DNA from: Aquanectria penicillioides
Lineage: Eukaryota > Ascomycota > Sordariomycetes > Hypocreales > Nectriaceae
NCBI GenBank assembly: GCA_003415625.1
Contig: PYIU01000001.1
Span: forward strand, 3,844,746-3,908,745
Length of the DNA stretch: 64,000 nucleotides
Direction of reading: 5' to 3'
How positions within the stretch are numbered: the first letter of the stretch is position 1; every line of letters begins with the position of its first letter. Shown piece by piece: positions 44,716-56,133 of the stretch. A program made the position numbers and the translations under genes. The notes below the pieces were generated by a model, which saw nothing but the letters and a program-made list of their open reading frames with translations, was not told the origin of the DNA and did not search any database.

Positions 44716-45652
44716 ATGCAACAGAGACAAAGACTCCATGTCTTTCGATTCCAGGATATTGCCCATACTGCGCTCGAAGACGCGCGTTGCACGGAGCTTA
44801 AAAATGCGCTTCTACAAGGTATCGACTACAAGGCCCTCGAAAAGTTTCGCATGCCGGACAAGGAAAGAATCCGAATTAGGAATAATAAGCTTCGAGCGCT
44901 CTACACAGAGCAGAATGGACGACTCAATGACTGGCCAGAGGTTGATGCGCTCGTACTGGCCATTGCTGACGACATGCTCGAGTCAATGAACTCAGACCCA
45001 GATCATGACAGCGACCTAGAGAGGCGAGGTGGAATACAACGTGTTGATGGTAACATAGGAGAGTTGCTTCCTTAAGAGGAAAAGACGAAGCGCCAGAAAG
45101 CTAGTCGAAAGGCGACGGTAGCAATAAACATCAACGTCATTGCCAATATTCTTCTCCTCGTGGGCAAGGCGTTTACAGTTTTCACTACTGGGTAATTGTC
45201 TCTGGTTGCATCAGTCGTGGACTCGGCGCTTGATCTACTATGCGTACTCATCCTATGGTCGACAACTCGCCTCGTCCTGTGGCGATTGCATGCCCTCTGC
45301 TCACGTTTCCCGGTCGGTAAGCGTCGACTAGAACCTCTCGGGATTCTGGGTTTCTCTATCATCATGGTGATATCGTTCCTAAAAAGTCTTCAAGAGTCAG
45401 TACAGAGGCTCTTGAGCTCACACCACAAAGCTGATATCCTTAGCTGGGTAGCAATTGGGTCGTTGCTGGCTACCATCATTATCAAAGGGTCTATCGGCGT
45501 GGGATGTTATCCTTAATCGCTCGCATGGCATTGCAGAGACCCTGCAGTATTGTGCAGAGGGGATGGTCGAAGTGGACAGGGCATTTGTGACCACAGACTA
45601 TGCTGCTGCTGGGCCGCTGGGTCATGCTCTTGATGCTGAATGGAATCACTGA
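44716..45652 (+). pseudogene. Cation diffusion facilitator (CDF/MMT-type) transporter pseudogene
   Basis: The reading frame from 44716 gives the cytosolic N-terminus ('VDALVLAIADDMLESM', 'DIGELLP'-like), then TAA at 45073-45075 where relatives continue Glu-Glu-Lys. It resumes with 'VAININVIANILLLVGKAF', meets a second TAA just before 'LSLVASVVDSALDLL', and carries the TM2-TM4 region 'FPVGKRRLEPLGILGFSIIM' to about 45513. The frame then jumps to the extreme C-terminus 'SHGIAETLQYCAEGMVEVD' and 'RAFVTTDYAAAGPLGHAL', ending at 45652. The block between is missing (by comparison with the family about 150 residues or more, including the last membrane segments and most of the cytosolic domain). Two substitution-type stops plus a deletion mark true decay, unlike the single-base slips elsewhere in the window. 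Confidence 0.8.
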
Positions 45653-47353
45653 GTGGAGAAAATGCTCAAATCGAGAAATTTGGAGAGTGTTGGAGAAATA
45701 CTAGAGCGGTTGGTGCAATTTGCAGCATGTTGGACAGTCGTGGCCCATTATCAGGGCGTCATGACTGATGGTTTGGTTTGGCGTAGATGAGGGTCGTCTC
45801 AGCAGCCGACTCGCATTGACTGGAGCTTGGCCGACGCGCCATTGCCAGAGGAATCGACGATAATGCTGAATAAAAAGACCATGTAGTGAGCACGTAGATT
45901 AGATAAACATTTCCACCGAGTTTTTTGGTCCTTTATCCAACCATCCGCGTTTTTTATTCGCCCTTCTATGCGGCTCTTGATGTATGTGCCCGGATTACTT
46001 GTTCCACTTCGTATCGAAGGTTCGTAAAGCTTCCTCACCCCTCCTTTGCCCATCGGCTATTCTGCCCAGGAAGTAGGCTTCCTGAGCATGACTTCCAACT
46101 CCATTTGTCGTATCGTTATTCGAAGACAAATATACCAATCGATCGTTTACCGGACTGACGTCGGGGTTGTTCGTTAGGAGGAGTTGTAAGCCTTGAGGTT
46201 CGACCGGAGCTTCCGCAGCAGGGGGGCTCGCCCTTTCAACTCAATTTAGACTTTGCACTGCATTCAGGAAGAATACTCATACAACTCATTATTGCTATTG
46301 CCATCGACGAAACTGCCAGCTTGTGCTGTGACACTTTGAGACCTCCGAGGAGTCCGGGGAGGCGTGGGGTCCGGAACGGCCGGAGGTTGTGGCGTTGTGG
46401 CTCGTGAGTCCATTTTCGGCAAGAAATCGAGTCAAATCGGGTCGACTGTGGCTGGTAATGATCGAGTCCCACAACGAGAGCGTCTAGTTGGCAGTAGACA
46501 AAGGGAAGGCCAAAATAGTCACGACAAAGAGTGAAGCTGGTGATAAATGGAGAAGAACAATGGAGCTCAGGCGTCATACGGAGTCTTTGGACAACAAACG
46601 GTGACCTGGGGCAAAGCGTTGGCAACAGGCGAGAGGGGAAACATCTGCCCCTAGTCATTCCACATCTGCACGAATCCAAGCTTGTCACAATGCCAAAGCC
46701 GCACGATGACGCGGGCGGCGCGTTGAGTACACAAAACCATGTTGGGCTGCAAAAAGATCACAACTGTGACAAGTTGGGCGGGATGATTTTGCTCCGACTC
46801 TCACCATTTTGAAGCGAGATTGTGAACAACCGGGGTAGACCCGGCTGGTGTGGTGTGTTGCTACTGGCTAAGAACGAGCCAACAAACGGGACGTATCACA
46901 ACTGCAATTTCGCGGTGCGATTGGTTAGCCTGTGGCCAGTAACATCACCGAGTGTTGATTGATGTCTCAGCCCCCTCTCGGGTGCAGCAGTGTGATGCCA
47001 CACAACCCTTTCACAACCTGATTTTCACTCTGTCGTTTCGCATCGACACGGATCACGTCGGATGCCGATCCCTCTCGCCCGATAACCATATGCTTTGACC
47101 GCCTTTGCGCGTTGGAAACCCCAGAAGTGGCAGAATAATCCGCCGAGAGGCAATCCGTGGCACAAACAAGGCGTCCACGAGGCTACGAGGCTGCCTTCTT
47201 GCTCCGGCGGACGTGGCATACAGTCCCTGTTCGATAAATACTCTACAAAGCCTGGCTCTAGCCTCGGCATTGTATTCATTTTACAGCCTGGGCCTGGCCG
47301 TCTGTCAGTAAAATTTCCTATTGAACAGCTCGCACCTCAAACAAGATTTTGAC
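45653..47353. other. 1.7-kb intergenic region
   Basis: Between the CDF pseudogene and the C2H2-like gene. No protein family or element recognised; the longest frames are unstructured and Cys/Arg/Pro-rich by composition, as expected for non-coding DNA. Confidence 0.45.
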
Positions 47354-49180
47354 ATGGACGGCTCTCATCACGATTACAAGATGGACGGCATTCGTTTTCA
47401 GGGCCTTGGCAGTTGGGTAGATTGTTCCAGCAGCAGCGAGGAAGAGCTCGACGACGACGCCGAGTCCAAGCCAAAGGAGTCGGGAAAGGAGTTGGGAGAG
47501 TACTCGGATGGCTATGTCATGTCATGGGTCACCAACGATACCAAGGCATTGGATCTAGGGCAAATCAAGGTCCCTGCAGAGACCGACCTGCCACCCCTCA
47601 CCCAGCAGGAGACTGAAAGTACTCAAAGTGGACATCCCAGTTCCAGAATATCAGTATCTTACCGGGAAAATATCATTACTGGCGATTTCTCTCCAGATAC
47701 CACGCCGAACCAAGAGATCAGCGACATTATAGCGCCTGCACCTTCACCAGAGAATAAAGCGGGTACTCAAACTCGGCCATTTGTGTCTGAGCCACTTTCG
47801 ACAGAACTGAATACCCGAGCCCGCTCCTCCAACTCTTCTATCCATTCTTCCGAACATGGCGATGACGCTTCGACACAATCATCTCGATCAACGTCCACGT
47901 CTCCAACCGAGTCATCACCACAGCCCGAAAGCCTAGCAGACTGGGATGTTCGCGAACAGAGCATCCCTTCACCTTCAGTAGTCAGTGACATAATTTCTAG
48001 GTCGTTCAGTCCCCCAGACCAGGCGGGCCCATCTGAGCAGTTTGAAGTCCATTCGCCAGCTTCACCAACCGATAGTAACGGCTCTGAGCCAGAAGAAAGT
48101 TCCCAAATGCAACAAAACAGAGAAAAGGAGGAACGCGTTACAACCAGTACGCAAAAGAAACGCTCGCTGGATGATAGAAATGGAGATCATGAAAAAGATG
48201 ACAACCAGCTTGACGTGAGGCAAGCTAAGCGGATGAAAACCGAAGAAGGTCAGGCCCTAGTATTAGCCTGTCCATTCTACAAAAAGGATCCAATTCGGCA
48301 TCGGAAGTGTCATGGATACATCCTCAAACGAATTTCTTATGTGAAGCAACATCTCTTTCGACATCATCAGCAACCAGTTCATTGCATGCTATGCATGACA
48401 GTGTTTGACGACGACGAGACTTTGTTTGAGCACCTCCGCGCTTTGTCCTGTGAGAAACGACCTGCGAGCGAACAACCAGACGGCATGACCCAGCAGCAAC
48501 AGAAGCAGCTTCGAGCAACACGCGCCAACCAGAAAAAGAGTGAAGAAGAACAGTGGTATGATATATTTACCATACTGTTTCCCGAAGCCGAGCTGCCGAG
48601 CTCACCGTACGTCAACAAGGGACTCTCTGAGGACATGAGCAGCTTTCGCGAGTTCATGGAGATGCAAGGTGGAAAAATCATTGAAGAGAGGCTGGTTCAG
48701 AACCTTCCCCAGGCGGGAGTTGAGGAGCAATTCCTCAGGGATCTCATTGGCACCGCAATTCGACAAATCTTCCCACAGTGGATGACTCAATTAGGCCAAA
48801 TGGGAGCATATAATGCGCTTGGCCAGGGTGATATGAACACAAATAGCAAGACTCAGTCTGGGAGTGAGACTCGAGATAGAAATGAGCGTGGGGCCGATGG
48901 CCAAAAGACCAATAGGACTCATAAACGTACTGAGGCGCAAAGGGACCCTCAAGACAATGAGATAGCAACCGCGGGGAATGGTGAACATAGGATTGTTGTG
49001 ATTGATAATGATAGAAGGGTGGAACAAGAAGGAACCATCAAGGAAGCTGGAAGCAAAGAAACAATAACGCATGGGACGCAAACGAATGAGATCCCAATTC
49101 ATGGAGCTGAAACTATAACTACGGGACGACCTCGACATAAGGAGACACCGTCAAGAACCGGTAGCACTTTGCAAAGTTAA
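47354..49180 (+). CDS. Uncharacterised fungal protein with C2H2-like zinc-finger pair
   Basis: Intronless, 608 residues from the ATG at 47354 (MDGSHHDYKMDGIRFQ). Residues 1-290 are acidic, Ser/Pro-rich and disordered. A basic stretch 'QAKRMK' leads into the conserved core at about 305-390: 'LACPFYKKDPIRHRKC', 'RISYVKQHLFRHH', 'PVHCMLCMTVFDDDETLFEH', giving Cys/His pairs typical of a large fungal family of degenerate C2H2 proteins often found in subtelomeric or accessory regions. Then comes 'EEQWYDIFTILFP' and a helical domain to about 500; the tail is hydrophilic and repetitive (Asn/Thr/Glu/Arg). Role unknown; a nuclear DNA- or RNA-binding function is an inference. Confidence 0.75.
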   Translation: MDGSHHDYKMDGIRFQGLGSWVDCSSSSEEELDDDAESKPKESGKELGEYSDGYVMSWVTNDTKALDLGQIKVPAETDLPPLTQQETESTQSGHPSSRISVSYRENIITGDFSPDTTPNQEISDIIAPAPSPENKAGTQTRPFVSEPLSTELNTRARSSNSSIHSSEHGDDASTQSSRSTSTSPTESSPQPESLADWDVREQSIPSPSVVSDIISRSFSPPDQAGPSEQFEVHSPASPTDSNGSEPEESSQMQQNREKEERVTTSTQKKRSLDDRNGDHEKDDNQLDVRQAKRMKTEEGQALVLACPFYKKDPIRHRKCHGYILKRISYVKQHLFRHHQQPVHCMLCMTVFDDDETLFEHLRALSCEKRPASEQPDGMTQQQQKQLRATRANQKKSEEEQWYDIFTILFPEAELPSSPYVNKGLSEDMSSFREFMEMQGGKIIEERLVQNLPQAGVEEQFLRDLIGTAIRQIFPQWMTQLGQMGAYNALGQGDMNTNSKTQSGSETRDRNERGADGQKTNRTHKRTEAQRDPQDNEIATAGNGEHRIVVIDNDRRVEQEGTIKEAGSKETITHGTQTNEIPIHGAETITTGRPRHKETPSRTGSTLQS

Positions 49181-50275
49181 CACAAGGTCCAGGGTTCGGT
49201 CACCACAAGGCTGCTATGGAGACTCCCTCAGCCTCCTCTTGGTCGGGAAATCAGATAAGACTGTAACTACGGTCGGCTGGGGGATGTTACGCAGAGAAAG
49301 TGGCAGCTACTCATGATGGTAGAAGATGTTGACTGTTCCTACTCGTCTCTATTTGTGGTATAGTTGGCCGCTTTCTACTAGACGTTATTTCACTTGCGAT
49401 CAATTTCTTTCTGGTTTGAACGACGATCAAAGCATTGGCTTGCAAATGCATCTAGGACATGAAGCACAAGGCTCCGTGCGGATTGTAGACTGAACGCGTT
49501 CTTTGGAGGATGATAGAAACGGTTCTTGGTACGTTTGACTTGATAGGGACTACGAGATATTATTTCACTCACTATTCGTAATATGGGCTGCTTACAGAAA
49601 TATAACTTGCTATTACAACAATCTTGCCATCTACCCGCTATTCAGAGAGTGCTAGACAAATTGCGTGGCCAAGTGTTTCAGGACACCGCCACGAAAACCA
49701 ACTACCATTGCACATTACCAAACCATACTGCGGAAAAAACCAGTTGATGACATTGAGACCCGATGTGATGTCTTGTATGGTGAAGTGGATAACTAGTTGG
49801 TAAACACGTCCGGTTTCGTTACCCTCAACTGCATTTTATCTAACTAGGCCACGCCCTCCATATCCCTTCACGTGCTTAATTTAGTTCTCGAGCTATTTAT
49901 TCTATTTCACCTCAAATCCGTAGCTGAGGGATAAACACGCCCATATTTGAGACTGAAAACTGTACGGTCCAACATAACATCGATTAGGTATTCCATCACT
50001 AGCTAAAAGAAATGTCACAGTTTGTGAATAATTGTTTCGTGCAGAATGTATTACTTCGAAAGGTAGCTGTCTCTCATGTGTTTGACCTTTAACCCTAGAA
50101 CCGTCTATTGAATATGGTACACAAAATAGGAAAAAGAAATTGTTATTGGAATTCGCCACGGGTGCCTTGTTTGATTTACCCTCATGTAAAACCAAACTCC
50201 ATCGCTGCTGAAACTTATCCCCAGAGGATGACTGATATTATACATAGCATGATAACTTATTGACCACGGGGTCTT
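49181..50275. other. Convergent 1.1-kb intergenic region, AT-rich
   Basis: Between converging genes. AT-richer than neighbours, with no open frame of interest and no repeat. Nothing recognised. Confidence 0.45.
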
Positions 50276-51646
50276 CTAAAGGTCGTTTCTTCTGGGCATC
50301 TGCCAACCAGGTCTCATCTCCGTCTCATCATCGCTCATGTCGCCCAGGAGCTGGGTGCCTCGTTTCTTGGCGAACCGAGCCTTGATCATCGAAAACATCC
50401 CAGGCATCTCCGATTTGGGTCCTGTGATGATCTTCCCCGGGTGGATAATGTTGAAAGCCAACAGAGCCAGTGCCATAGGAATCGCTTCCAACACGTAAAA
50501 GTATGCCTCGTGGGTAATGAGGGAGTTATCTTGGCCCATGCCGCCCGAGAACTCGATCAACCGATAGATAATTCGAACTGTGATCATAGCGAGGGAAAAG
50601 TACAATGCGCAGAGTAGCGATCCCCAGGGCGATCTTGCAAAATATACGATGCCTCTATTCGCTTTTTCGTGCTTTGACATGTCGCGTTGGAACCCTATGC
50701 AGAGAACGACAAAGATGACGATGAAGAATTCTTGAAGGCCGATGCCGCCCATGTAGATGTGAACCGCTCTGAGTTGGTCGTCCGGGGGAGAGCCGGGGCC
50801 GGCTAAACTCCCGCCAACGAGTTGGACAATGAAAGATACGATATCGAGACCGACGAAGATTGCAGCTAGTGTCACCGCGGGAATGCGGAAGACTGATCGG
50901 GAAGGGAGGAAGTAGTGGACCATTCGTCCAAGTGTCATGTAGGCATATGCATTAACCCCTTGATACTGTTAGATTCTAGCTTCAGAAATCATTGATACCG
51001 TTCGACTTACAAAGAGGGGCGAGCAAGATAAATATTTGGAACACTAGGTAGATCCCCCTGCTCTGCTGGTGCTTTGTGCTGATTGCTCGGAAGACGAAGG
51101 CGCACGTCTCCCAGATGCTCGCCATGATAATGACCCAACACCACCTCTGAGATTAAGTTTAGTATGCATTCCGCCATACTTTGGGCAAATAATTTGAGAC
51201 ATACGGACCTTCTTGTATCTCGCCGCTTGCCATATGTGCAACGCTGTCAGGCCTGCGAAGAGTCCGGCGAAAACCAAGGCTGCCGCAAAATTGGGGTAGT
51301 ATTTCCAGATGGCGTTGCAGGTTCCAGGTGGGAGGTATCCATTTTCATCTGGTTCCAGAGTTTGGATGCAAGTTGGGCGGGTGAGAATGATTGTCTTGGC
51401 TGGAATTGTCAGGATGCTGTTGGTTTGTCCGTCGATGATGATGCTCTCGGTGGTGATGAAATAACCAGTCGGGACGGCGGTAGTTTGCGGTTCCTGAACT
51501 GCGGTGGGTTGTCGTCCGGCTAATTCTAGTAGCGAAGCTGTTGTTGTTAGAGTCGAGGTGGGTGTTGTTGAGGGTATCACTCGGGCCAAGCTCGAGGTAG
51601 CCAGCAGGAGGAGCTGGAGGAAGAGTGTTGTTGATATGATGTGCAT
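50276..51646 (-). CDS. RTA1-like (lipid-translocating exporter family) membrane protein
   Basis: Three exons: 51646-51209, 51146-51011, 50958-50276; 418 residues. Start at ATG giving the signal peptide 'MHIISTTLFLQLLLLATSSLA'. An extracellular Thr/Ser-rich and Cys-containing N-terminal segment ('RPTCIQTLEPDENGYLPPGTC') precedes seven membrane spans. RTA1 landmarks: 'WKYYPNFAAALVFAGLF', 'ETCAFVFRAIS', 'LLAPLWVNAYAYMTLGRMV', 'FVGLDIVSFIVQ', and 'RIIYRLIEFSGG' followed by 'HEAYFYVLEAIPM'. Family members confer resistance to 7-aminocholesterol or sphingoid bases in yeast; the substrate here is unknown. Lies head-to-tail behind the Zn2Cys6 gene. Confidence 0.9.
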
Positions 51647-51846
51647 CTTGAAGAAATGAGGAGAGAAATTGAGCTGGCTGGATGAAGAAGGCAAGCGAAA
51701 AGATCACGATTGAATCTATGATTTATGTATTTTTCAAACAGGTTCATCGCAACATATCATTTTCTGCCTCGTTGGCGAAGCCTCGCAACTAATAGAGTCC
51801 GAGATGACGCTGTGAGGCTCAGTGCCACAGAGTCCGAGCAGACCAA

Positions 51847-53512
51847 TCAAATCACCGCCCCTGCGACCCTCTCTGCCCCACGGCCCTGTTCGCTCAGCGC
51901 TTGCTTGATTCGGCTCGCACTATTCTCCAGGCGCCTTGTAACTGCGCTGGCCGGGACTGTGATCAATTCGCGCCTCATCTCAATGCCCCCGCCGGGAGCG
52001 AACATAAGCAAGCATACTGTGCGTTGCTGATAGGCACCGATGATGTTGGTGCAGAGGTCTGGCTGTCCATTCTCCAGATAATATCCCCGGACTCGATTCA
52101 TCTCGGGAGGTAGATCATACTCCTCGGAGCCGTTGTCTACGGCTTCAACAACCTCGGGTCCTAGGTCAACCCCGTGTTCCACTTCAATTATTCGTCTTCC
52201 AATGGCATACATGCTTGACACATCCCACATTGACTCTCGCGGTCGTGAAAGCGCCTCCATCAGCGAGAGGGCCTCCAGTCGCAGGCGGAGGTAACGGCAC
52301 TTGAGGACTACAAAGTGTAGAAGGGGACTGAATCCCATGTCAAACATGAACTTTCTAGGCCGGCTTGTTGATCGCTCAGCAGTGTTGGATAGGGCCTTGC
52401 GAGCCATTTCCACAATCTCCTCGCCCTCTGCCCTGTGACTGTCATACACCATCTCTCCGTCTGTTAGGCAGTTGTGCCCCCAGACTTTGCATGTCAGCCA
52501 TCTTATTTTAAGAGCGAGCGACGCGGGGTCTGTCTCTGTATCTATCGATCGTGTGGCCTGGAATCTAGCAAACGAATTGGCCCATTTTTCGTATCCCACA
52601 ACCAGATCGCTTTGTTCCTTCATTGTCTCTGGGCCCGGAGCCTCATCTGGCGCCATCCCCATGAAATATTTTTCTGTTGCTCGAACGATACGGATCGTCC
52701 GGGCGGCAATAACGTCCAGTGAATGCTGCGCTTCGATCATGCTCTGGAAGGCCCCGTCAACCTCCGGCGCCTGGTCTGTGATGAGTGGGATTTCTGCGAC
52801 CGACGCCCCAAAGAAGAGAGGAAATAAATTTATGTGGCAAAATATAGCTGCGAGGTTGGAGCTGCTTCGGTATGTGCTGAGGATGCGAAGGCCATGTCGC
52901 GTGTGGTCGATGGCGGCCCTTTCGTTGCCACGCAGGAATTCAATGCAGATAAATAGGACGCAGACGATGAGGACAGAGTCGATGTCCTGAGCCGGGGTCG
53001 AGAGTATTAGCTTGATTGCTTTGTTATAATGTTGTAGGGCGAACTGATTATTCGTTGTCTGGCATGTCGTAACTGAGAAGTCTTCGAATAGGGAACTGAT
53101 GGCCAGCACAGCATGGCGAGCTGCGGGCTCGTGATGGGTGGCTTGCGCGACAAGATGAGTCCAAAAGGAAGGGTCATGAGGCCCCGACAACTCGAGAGCG
53201 ACGACCTGATGAAAGAATGCCAGACTCCGAAATTCCGTGCTGTTGTGGGCTGGCGTTACTGATGGTTGCGGCCGAAGCAAGACGTCCCACGATAGCGATC
53301 CCGCTGGGGGCGCTTGATAGCCGTCGCATGTTCGGCCAGTCTTCTTGCACCGCAGGCATTGCGGCCATGTCTCATCGCATTTGACCTTTCTGATTCTTTG
53401 AGTGGGTTAGCGGTTCCGAATCGCAACGATACAGCATCCTCGAGACCCGTGTTCACACGTACTTGCACGTCTTGCAACCAGTCTTGACCTTCTGAGAACC
53501 TATGCGAGCCAT
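51847..53512 (-). CDS. Zn2Cys6 transcription factor with fungal-specific regulatory domain
   Basis: Two exons: 53512-53463 and 53395-51847; 532 residues. The exon joint falls inside the zinc cluster. Using the acceptor CAAAG at 53396 gives C13, C16, C23, C30, C33, C40 with the canonical C-x2-C-x6-C spacing, while the AG five bases on would shorten it to x4, so I choose the former. Residues about 75-500 form the fungal transcription-factor II-type domain ('SLAFFHQVVALELSGPHDPSFW', 'HEPAARHAVLAISSLFEDF'). This architecture is common in regulators near secondary-metabolite or detoxification genes. It is flanked by an RTA1-like gene and an FAD oxidoreductase on the same strand; a regulatory link is only inferred. 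Confidence 0.88.
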
Positions 53513-54122
53513 TGAGCACAGCGAGACTTGCTTTTTACATTCCCGTGAGTAATTGTGAATTTGCTCTGGTGGTTTTTGCTAGATGATGACGAAGGAAGAT
53601 TGTTCAAGCTCAGTTGGAGATGCTTGCCGCAGCTCCCCCACCACCACCACCACCACCACCGCTCTCAATTAAACAACAGGGGGAATCATGACACTGGGAT
53701 TCGGATCCTTGCAGCAAGGCTGAGCGGGGCTGTGGGGCAAATCCGAGCTGGCGAATCCACCAATCCTATTGGCAAAGAATTGGGCCTCTCAGTGCGACTT
53801 AAGATGAGGTGCTCATGTCTCTAGTGCGACGTTACGAAGCATGATACATGGCCAAGGCAGACTCGCCATGAGGACCGGTGCCTACGTCACCTGGATACCT
53901 TAGCTATCAGTGGCCGGTGGAAGCTACTAAAGATAACGGCATCCCACTTCCCGTGTCTTTTTTTTTGTTTCGTCCCACCTTCGATGATCGTTGCCTGGAA
54001 AATGCCCTCGTTTACACCCATGAATACGATCGATACGCGACCGACTCGATGACCAACACGTTACAAATAATAACCGAATTGCGGGTCACATCTCATGAAT
54101 TAATTTGTTTCGGCTGGCAGTA
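53513..54122. other. Promoter of the Zn2Cys6 gene and oxidoreductase 3' flank
   Basis: 610 bases. Contains a (CCA)n repeat near the factor's start. Nothing else recognised. Confidence 0.45.
53638..53660. repeat. (CCA)n microsatellite
   Basis: Seven to eight CCA units about 130 bases upstream of the Zn2Cys6 factor start. Confidence 0.9.
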
Positions 54123-55822
54123 TTACTCGACAGCCAGTGTGCTATACATGTTGCTGTGCCCCGATAGATACCCCGCGAGTCCATTCACCTGCTCATCTTC
54201 TTCATCCTCGCCGAAAAACGAACCCGGGCGAGGGATCAAGTCTTCAATTGCCCACGCGATCCTCTCCGCTCCGACCTTTGCGCCTCCCAAGTTTGGCGCA
54301 GCTGGTCCTAGCTGTAGCGCTGCGAGCCTGCCCATCATGAACAATGGAACTTCCTTGTTCCACATGAGATCCTCGTTGACGCAAGGAAACCCTCCGCGTC
54401 CTTCAATGGGGAACTTTTCTAACATGGTCTGGAGGTACGGCAACGACGAAAATTCGGTCTGAATGCCGGTCGCAAAGTATATGTAGTCCATCGCCGGCAG
54501 GCCCTCGATGGGAGGTTCTGTTTTGACCGTCCACATCCCGCTTCCATCTTCTCCTTCGAACTTGGCGTCTACCAAGCTTGTCATGGTATGGAGCTCTAGT
54601 TTCTTAGAAGTGAGGTGCTTCTTTAGGCGCTTGTGGAAAAGAGGCGTGATGCTGCCGCCTCCACGGGCCTCCTTGATTATCGCCAGTCTTTCGTCGTCCG
54701 AATCGGCAGTCCAGAATCGGGCTTGCTCCGCGTTCTTGTACTTTCCCATCCACTCCAGGTCGACATCAAAGTGCTTGATACGTAGTGGCCCCCTCATAAT
54801 GTGCCAAACCTTTGTAACGCCTCTTCGAATAGCTAAGTCGGACAGCTGCGCAGACGTAAGACCTCCACCAACAATGAGGAGGTTGGTTTGACAGCGAGCT
54901 TTGATGCGCTCCTGCACGATGGGTGCAGGAAATTGGGTGATGTGCATGCTGTGACATGTCTGAGGTAGAGTTTCAACATCAGGCATTGATGGGATCCGGG
55001 GGATCTTGGCTACGTTGGCCGGTCCAACAGCCAACACCACAGCCCGAGCATATCGTCGAACCTGGTTAGAGGTCACGGTGAATAGTTTTTCATCATCGAT
55101 GGAAATTTTCTTGACCACGCCATAGTCTAAATGTTCCAACGACTCCTTGCGAAGGAATTCAGTGCCTAGCTTGTATCGCGCAGCAACCTTCTCACAGTGG
55201 TCGCAGAAGAGGGATGTTGATGGTGTATAGTAATCGTTTCGTTCTCTCAAATTGATTGCAATGCGAGCTGATTGCCTTTTGAATAAGACGATTAGTTTCA
55301 TGAAATAACCAAGATTGAAAACTTGGAAACTCACTTTCCGCCACAGGCCTTGTGACTTGCCGTTTTCTTCTTCCCGTGCTTGGTGACTTCCTTGCCCACA
55401 CAGTTCCGAATCTCGACCAACTCGTCTTCTCGCTCGTTGGCGTAAGCGTGTGCGAGGAGGGCATCTCGATCCTGAGGATCAACATGCCAGAGCATTGGGC
55501 TACGGAGATGCGAGATGTCGTACATCTTGAAAAGCTTGTTCCAGCGGCCCATCCAGTTGCCCTCCGTGGCGTCGAGAACCAACATCCTGTACTCGGGCCG
55601 TGCCGTGCGCCCGTTGGATATCTTTCCGCTCTTGACATGCTTGAGCGTCACTTTCTTGCCATATTTGCCGATCCAGTGATACCTGCGGTGTTCCTCGTCG
55701 GTGAAGAGTGCGGCGGGGGTGTGTTCGCGGAGACGAGCCGCAATGGAGAGGCCGCAAGGGCCGGCTCCAATGATGAGGACATCGTAGATGTCCTCTTCCT
55801 CACGTATGTCTCCCTTGTCCAT
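54123..55822 (-). CDS. FAD/NAD(P)-binding flavin-dependent oxidoreductase (ornithine-N5-monooxygenase-like fold)
   Basis: Exons 55822-55335 and 55275-54123; 546 residues. Start at the ATG giving MDKGDIREEEDIYDVL; an upstream in-frame TTG is not used. FAD Rossmann motif GxGxxG is at 19-24 ('IIGAGPCGLSIAARL'); the second nucleotide-binding motif 'LLIVGGGLTSAQL' is at about 295-307. 'RGVTKVWHIMRGPLRIKHFD', 'MGKYKNAEQARFW' and 'YFATGIQTEFSSLPYL' are conserved in fungal uncharacterised FAD proteins related to lysine/ornithine N-hydroxylases. Substrate unknown. The intron acceptor choice (AAAAG at 55276) keeps the phase and yields 'KQSARIAINLRERND'. Transcribed in the same direction as the Zn2Cys6 and RTA1 genes. 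Confidence 0.82.
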
Positions 55823-56095
55823 GATGTATTTATGACAAATAACCAATTATTGCTGTTCTTCTTTCAAATTCACTCAGATTCCAGAACCAGTTGGAGGGGA
55901 TAAGACTTATATGGATTTCAGAGTTGTCAACTCTCCCCTCCCTCTCCTCCCCTGGTGACGCTGCCCCTCAATTCTCTTGCCGCCCTGCTACTGTAGCCGA
56001 TCACGAGTATGGAGATGAGAACCTCTATGGTTACCCCAACTTGCGTGCTCAGAGAGCTATGATTGATCATGGCCGTCGTGCTTCCTCTCAACCGA

Positions 56096-56133
56096 CACCC
56101 TGATGGACATTATCGTCAAGGGCCATCAGGGTG
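56096..56133. repeat. Inverted repeat, 11-bp arms, 16-nt loop
   Basis: CACCCTGATGG at 56096-56106 and its exact complement CCATCAGGGTG at 56123-56133. It lies about 275 bases upstream of the oxidoreductase start; it could be a protein-binding palindrome or a hairpin. Confidence 0.8.

Noticed and set aside
46236..46688. 150-codon minus-strand frame
   Set aside because: Cys/Arg/Ser/Pro-rich with no recognisable motif and no promoter or splice context.
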